Shown piece after piece: positions 62,374 to 64,000 of a stretch of 64,000 bases of DNA. Numbering within the stretch: position 1 is the stretch's first letter; every line of letters begins with the position of its first letter. Below the pieces are notes generated by a model. It was given only the letters and a program-made list of their open reading frames with translations, did no database searches and was not told where the DNA came from. Made by a program: the position numbers and the translations under genes. The stretch lies in assembly GCA_038380435.1 (NCBI GenBank), contig JAWZYU010000020.1, forward strand, positions 39,650,307 to 39,714,306, read 5' to 3'. Source of the stretch: Ryuthela nishihirai. Its lineage: Eukaryota; Arthropoda; Arachnida; Araneae; Heptathelidae.

Positions 62374-62575
62374 AGATAACACCCTATGCACGTTAAAAGC
62401 ACACTGGATTACCTTAATGCGAAGCATCAATATATACAAAATCAGCGATGCAATGCTGATTTTGTATATATTGATGAGCTCTCTTAACTCTTAACCCTTG
62501 AGGCTCTTATGATCTGACTAATCAGCTCGTTGTTTTGCACAAAAGTTCCGCTCAGAAGTAAAACAAGCCAAAATA
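62374..62575 (+). mobile_element. 5'-truncated SINE-A with a snap-back
   Basis: Starts GATAACACCCTATGCACGTT and ends CTCAGAAGTAAAACAAGCC. A perfect hairpin replaces the CATCTGTCTCC-CAGCTGTTCC region. Confidence 0.85.
62425..62476. repeat. Perfect 22-bp-arm hairpin in SINE-A
   Basis: CATCAATATATACAAAATCA-GC, loop GATGCAAT, and the exact reverse complement. The AT-rich arm is not normal SINE sequence. Confidence 0.95.
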
Positions 62576-63411
62576 ACCTTATGCACCCACTCACAGAGGT
62601 GCATAAAATTGAAACAGGGGAAAACTATTTTCGAGTCGAATTCTTAGCCATTCATTAGCAGATTATCCCTAAATAAACAAAGAACGGGGAAGAAGCAAAT
62701 ATGGTTCACCCAAAGCCTTTCCTTTGCTTCCCCTAATTAAGATATTTAATGAGTGTGTGGTTGCAGCAACTTAATATATTGGATCTCAGGTGACAGGAGA
62801 CAGCAGTTCATTAATCAGTATTAGTTTCGGCAAGCTCTGCTCCGCCGTGCAATAGCAAAGCTCAAGGCCATTATGGAATATAACAGTGTGAAACCTTTGC
62901 ACAGGCTCCATGATAAATTTCGGATCAGTCATGCAACTGTGTCTGAATCTAATTTATTCGTGGCTCTGATAAAAAAAAAGTTCATTTTTCAGAGCGTGTA
63001 AACTGTATTTTGCATTTCAGTATCGTTGGAGTTTATTACCTTTTTTCTTTATTTTGGAAATAATCCAACCATTTCCTGATGGTTTCATCTTACATCATAT
63101 TTGTAAATGCAAGTCTGTTTTCGCTCCTATCTAATTATTGATGACGACTGAGGTTGAAGGCGAACTCGGATATTTCAATAACAAGAGTACATTAATCATT
63201 TCTATTACATTTCGTATCAATGATTAGACCGTAAGACGATTAGCTTATCATGTTAAAGGGATTAAGTTATTGCGAAACAGTGGGACATATTCATGGTAAT
63301 ACAACAATCATTTCTTATGCAGCTTTAAAAAATAAAATACATCTCTACAGACATCATCAGTTAATAAAATCTATTTTGGTGAATTAAGACTTTACCACAA
63401 AGGGATGATTT
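62576..63411. other. AT-rich spacer, no gene
   Basis: Nothing recognised. Confidence 0.5.
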
Positions 63412-63530
63412 TTTATTTTCCACACAATGGACTAAATGACCAGGTCGCAAAGACCCTAGGAGATCGAAATTAGGTTGGGAAGTAGATCTACTAAATTAAA
63501 AAAGGTATGAAAGCATCCCGTCAAATGATT
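63412..63530 (-). mobile_element. SINE-A 3' fragment
   Basis: CCACACAATGGACTAAATGAC, CAGGTCGCAAAGACCC and ATTAGGTTGGGAAG are followed by GCATCCCGTCAA, in family order. Confidence 0.7.
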
Positions 63531-64000
63531 TTATTGAAACGTGATTTGATTTAAAGTGACATATAATCCTGTTACCAACACAACTGCAAGTTTCCAACAA
63601 CCTTTCCCAGAACCTTACGGAATTGTCAGTTTAAAAAGCTGCACAGACTTATGAGCGACTTTCAAGTACAAAAATTTGATTCATTGGCATCTGTAATCGA
63701 TTAAATAATACAAAATCAATTTTCACAATTCAATTCACGGTTCTTCAGAACATAGTAAGATTTTCTTCAATGATATACAATAAAATATACTTATTAAATA
63801 AGTATTATGTATACAGTATATCAAATTTTATGTATTTACAATTGTGTCCCCAAAATTATATAATAATTGTGTTACCCAAAGCAATGTGATTACAGATATT
63901 ATGAACTTTTTATCCCACATAATATAAAATTACAATGATTGCTTTAAAAAAATCTACTCGACTGAAAATTTTTTCATTGCTTTCATGCATTGGATCACTT
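63531..64000. other. AT-rich end of window, no gene
   Basis: Nothing recognised. Confidence 0.5.

Overview
The window looks like a gene-poor, AT-rich intergenic stretch of an animal nuclear genome. There are no operons, no ribosome-binding sites and no convincing intact host gene. It carries dozens of tRNA-derived SINEs, two broken non-LTR retrotransposons of the PHD/coiled-coil ORF1 type, Tc1/mariner relatives, DUF4817-type transposon remnants, hAT-like MITEs and many minisatellites. This mixture is typical of arthropods, and I lean towards a chelicerate such as a spider. That is inference from repeat style only.

The dominant component is one family, called SINE-A here. It is about 385 bp long, with a tRNA-like head (box A TGGCTCAGTCGG, box B GGTTCGAGTCC), a long conserved body and a tail ending AACAACCCAACCC. 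I count close to 50 full or partial copies on both strands, roughly a fifth of the window. At least 15 copies keep 9-14 bp target-site duplications. Some copies are nearly identical and others heavily decayed, so the family has been active over a long period. SINE-B (about 190 bp, Ser/Leu-type head, ending GCAGCTGCTTGAGG) has eight copies. SINE-C (about 205 bp) has two copies in tandem.

Layout. 1-2.1 kb: nothing recognised. 2.1-10 kb: SINEs, a perfect 44-bp satellite, a decayed Tc1 transposase and a folded-back mariner remnant. 10-26 kb: SINEs, two hAT-like MITEs, a 45-bp minisatellite block, GC-richer islands near 14.4, 20.9 and 25.8 kb, and AT-rich tandem repeats. 26-42 kb: densely layered SINEs, some nested, with two more hAT-like MITEs. 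42.5-47.1 kb and 48.6-53.1 kb: two inactivated LINEs (ORF1 plus endonuclease/reverse transcriptase ORF2); the first is split by a 218-bp palindromic MITE. 53.1-54.2 kb: an internally deleted Tc1 element with a SINE-A inside it. 56.0-57.9 kb: a fold-back element, an inverted SINE pair and a DUF4817-type element. 59.6-60.5 kb: a SINE-B and a second DUF4817-type element in one AT-rich repeat. 61.3-61.7 kb: another 44-bp minisatellite. The last 2 kb hold only SINE fragments.

The likely functional logic is parasitic. The LINEs are candidates for the machinery that mobilised the SINEs, and the MITEs depend on full-length transposases located elsewhere. The most unusual signals are recurrent short, near-perfect snap-back palindromes (several inside SINE-A bodies), a SINE/flank junction apparently copied 1.8 kb away, a SINE between 75-bp direct repeats, an unclassified fold-back family, and two GC-richer islands with RFX X-box-like motifs.
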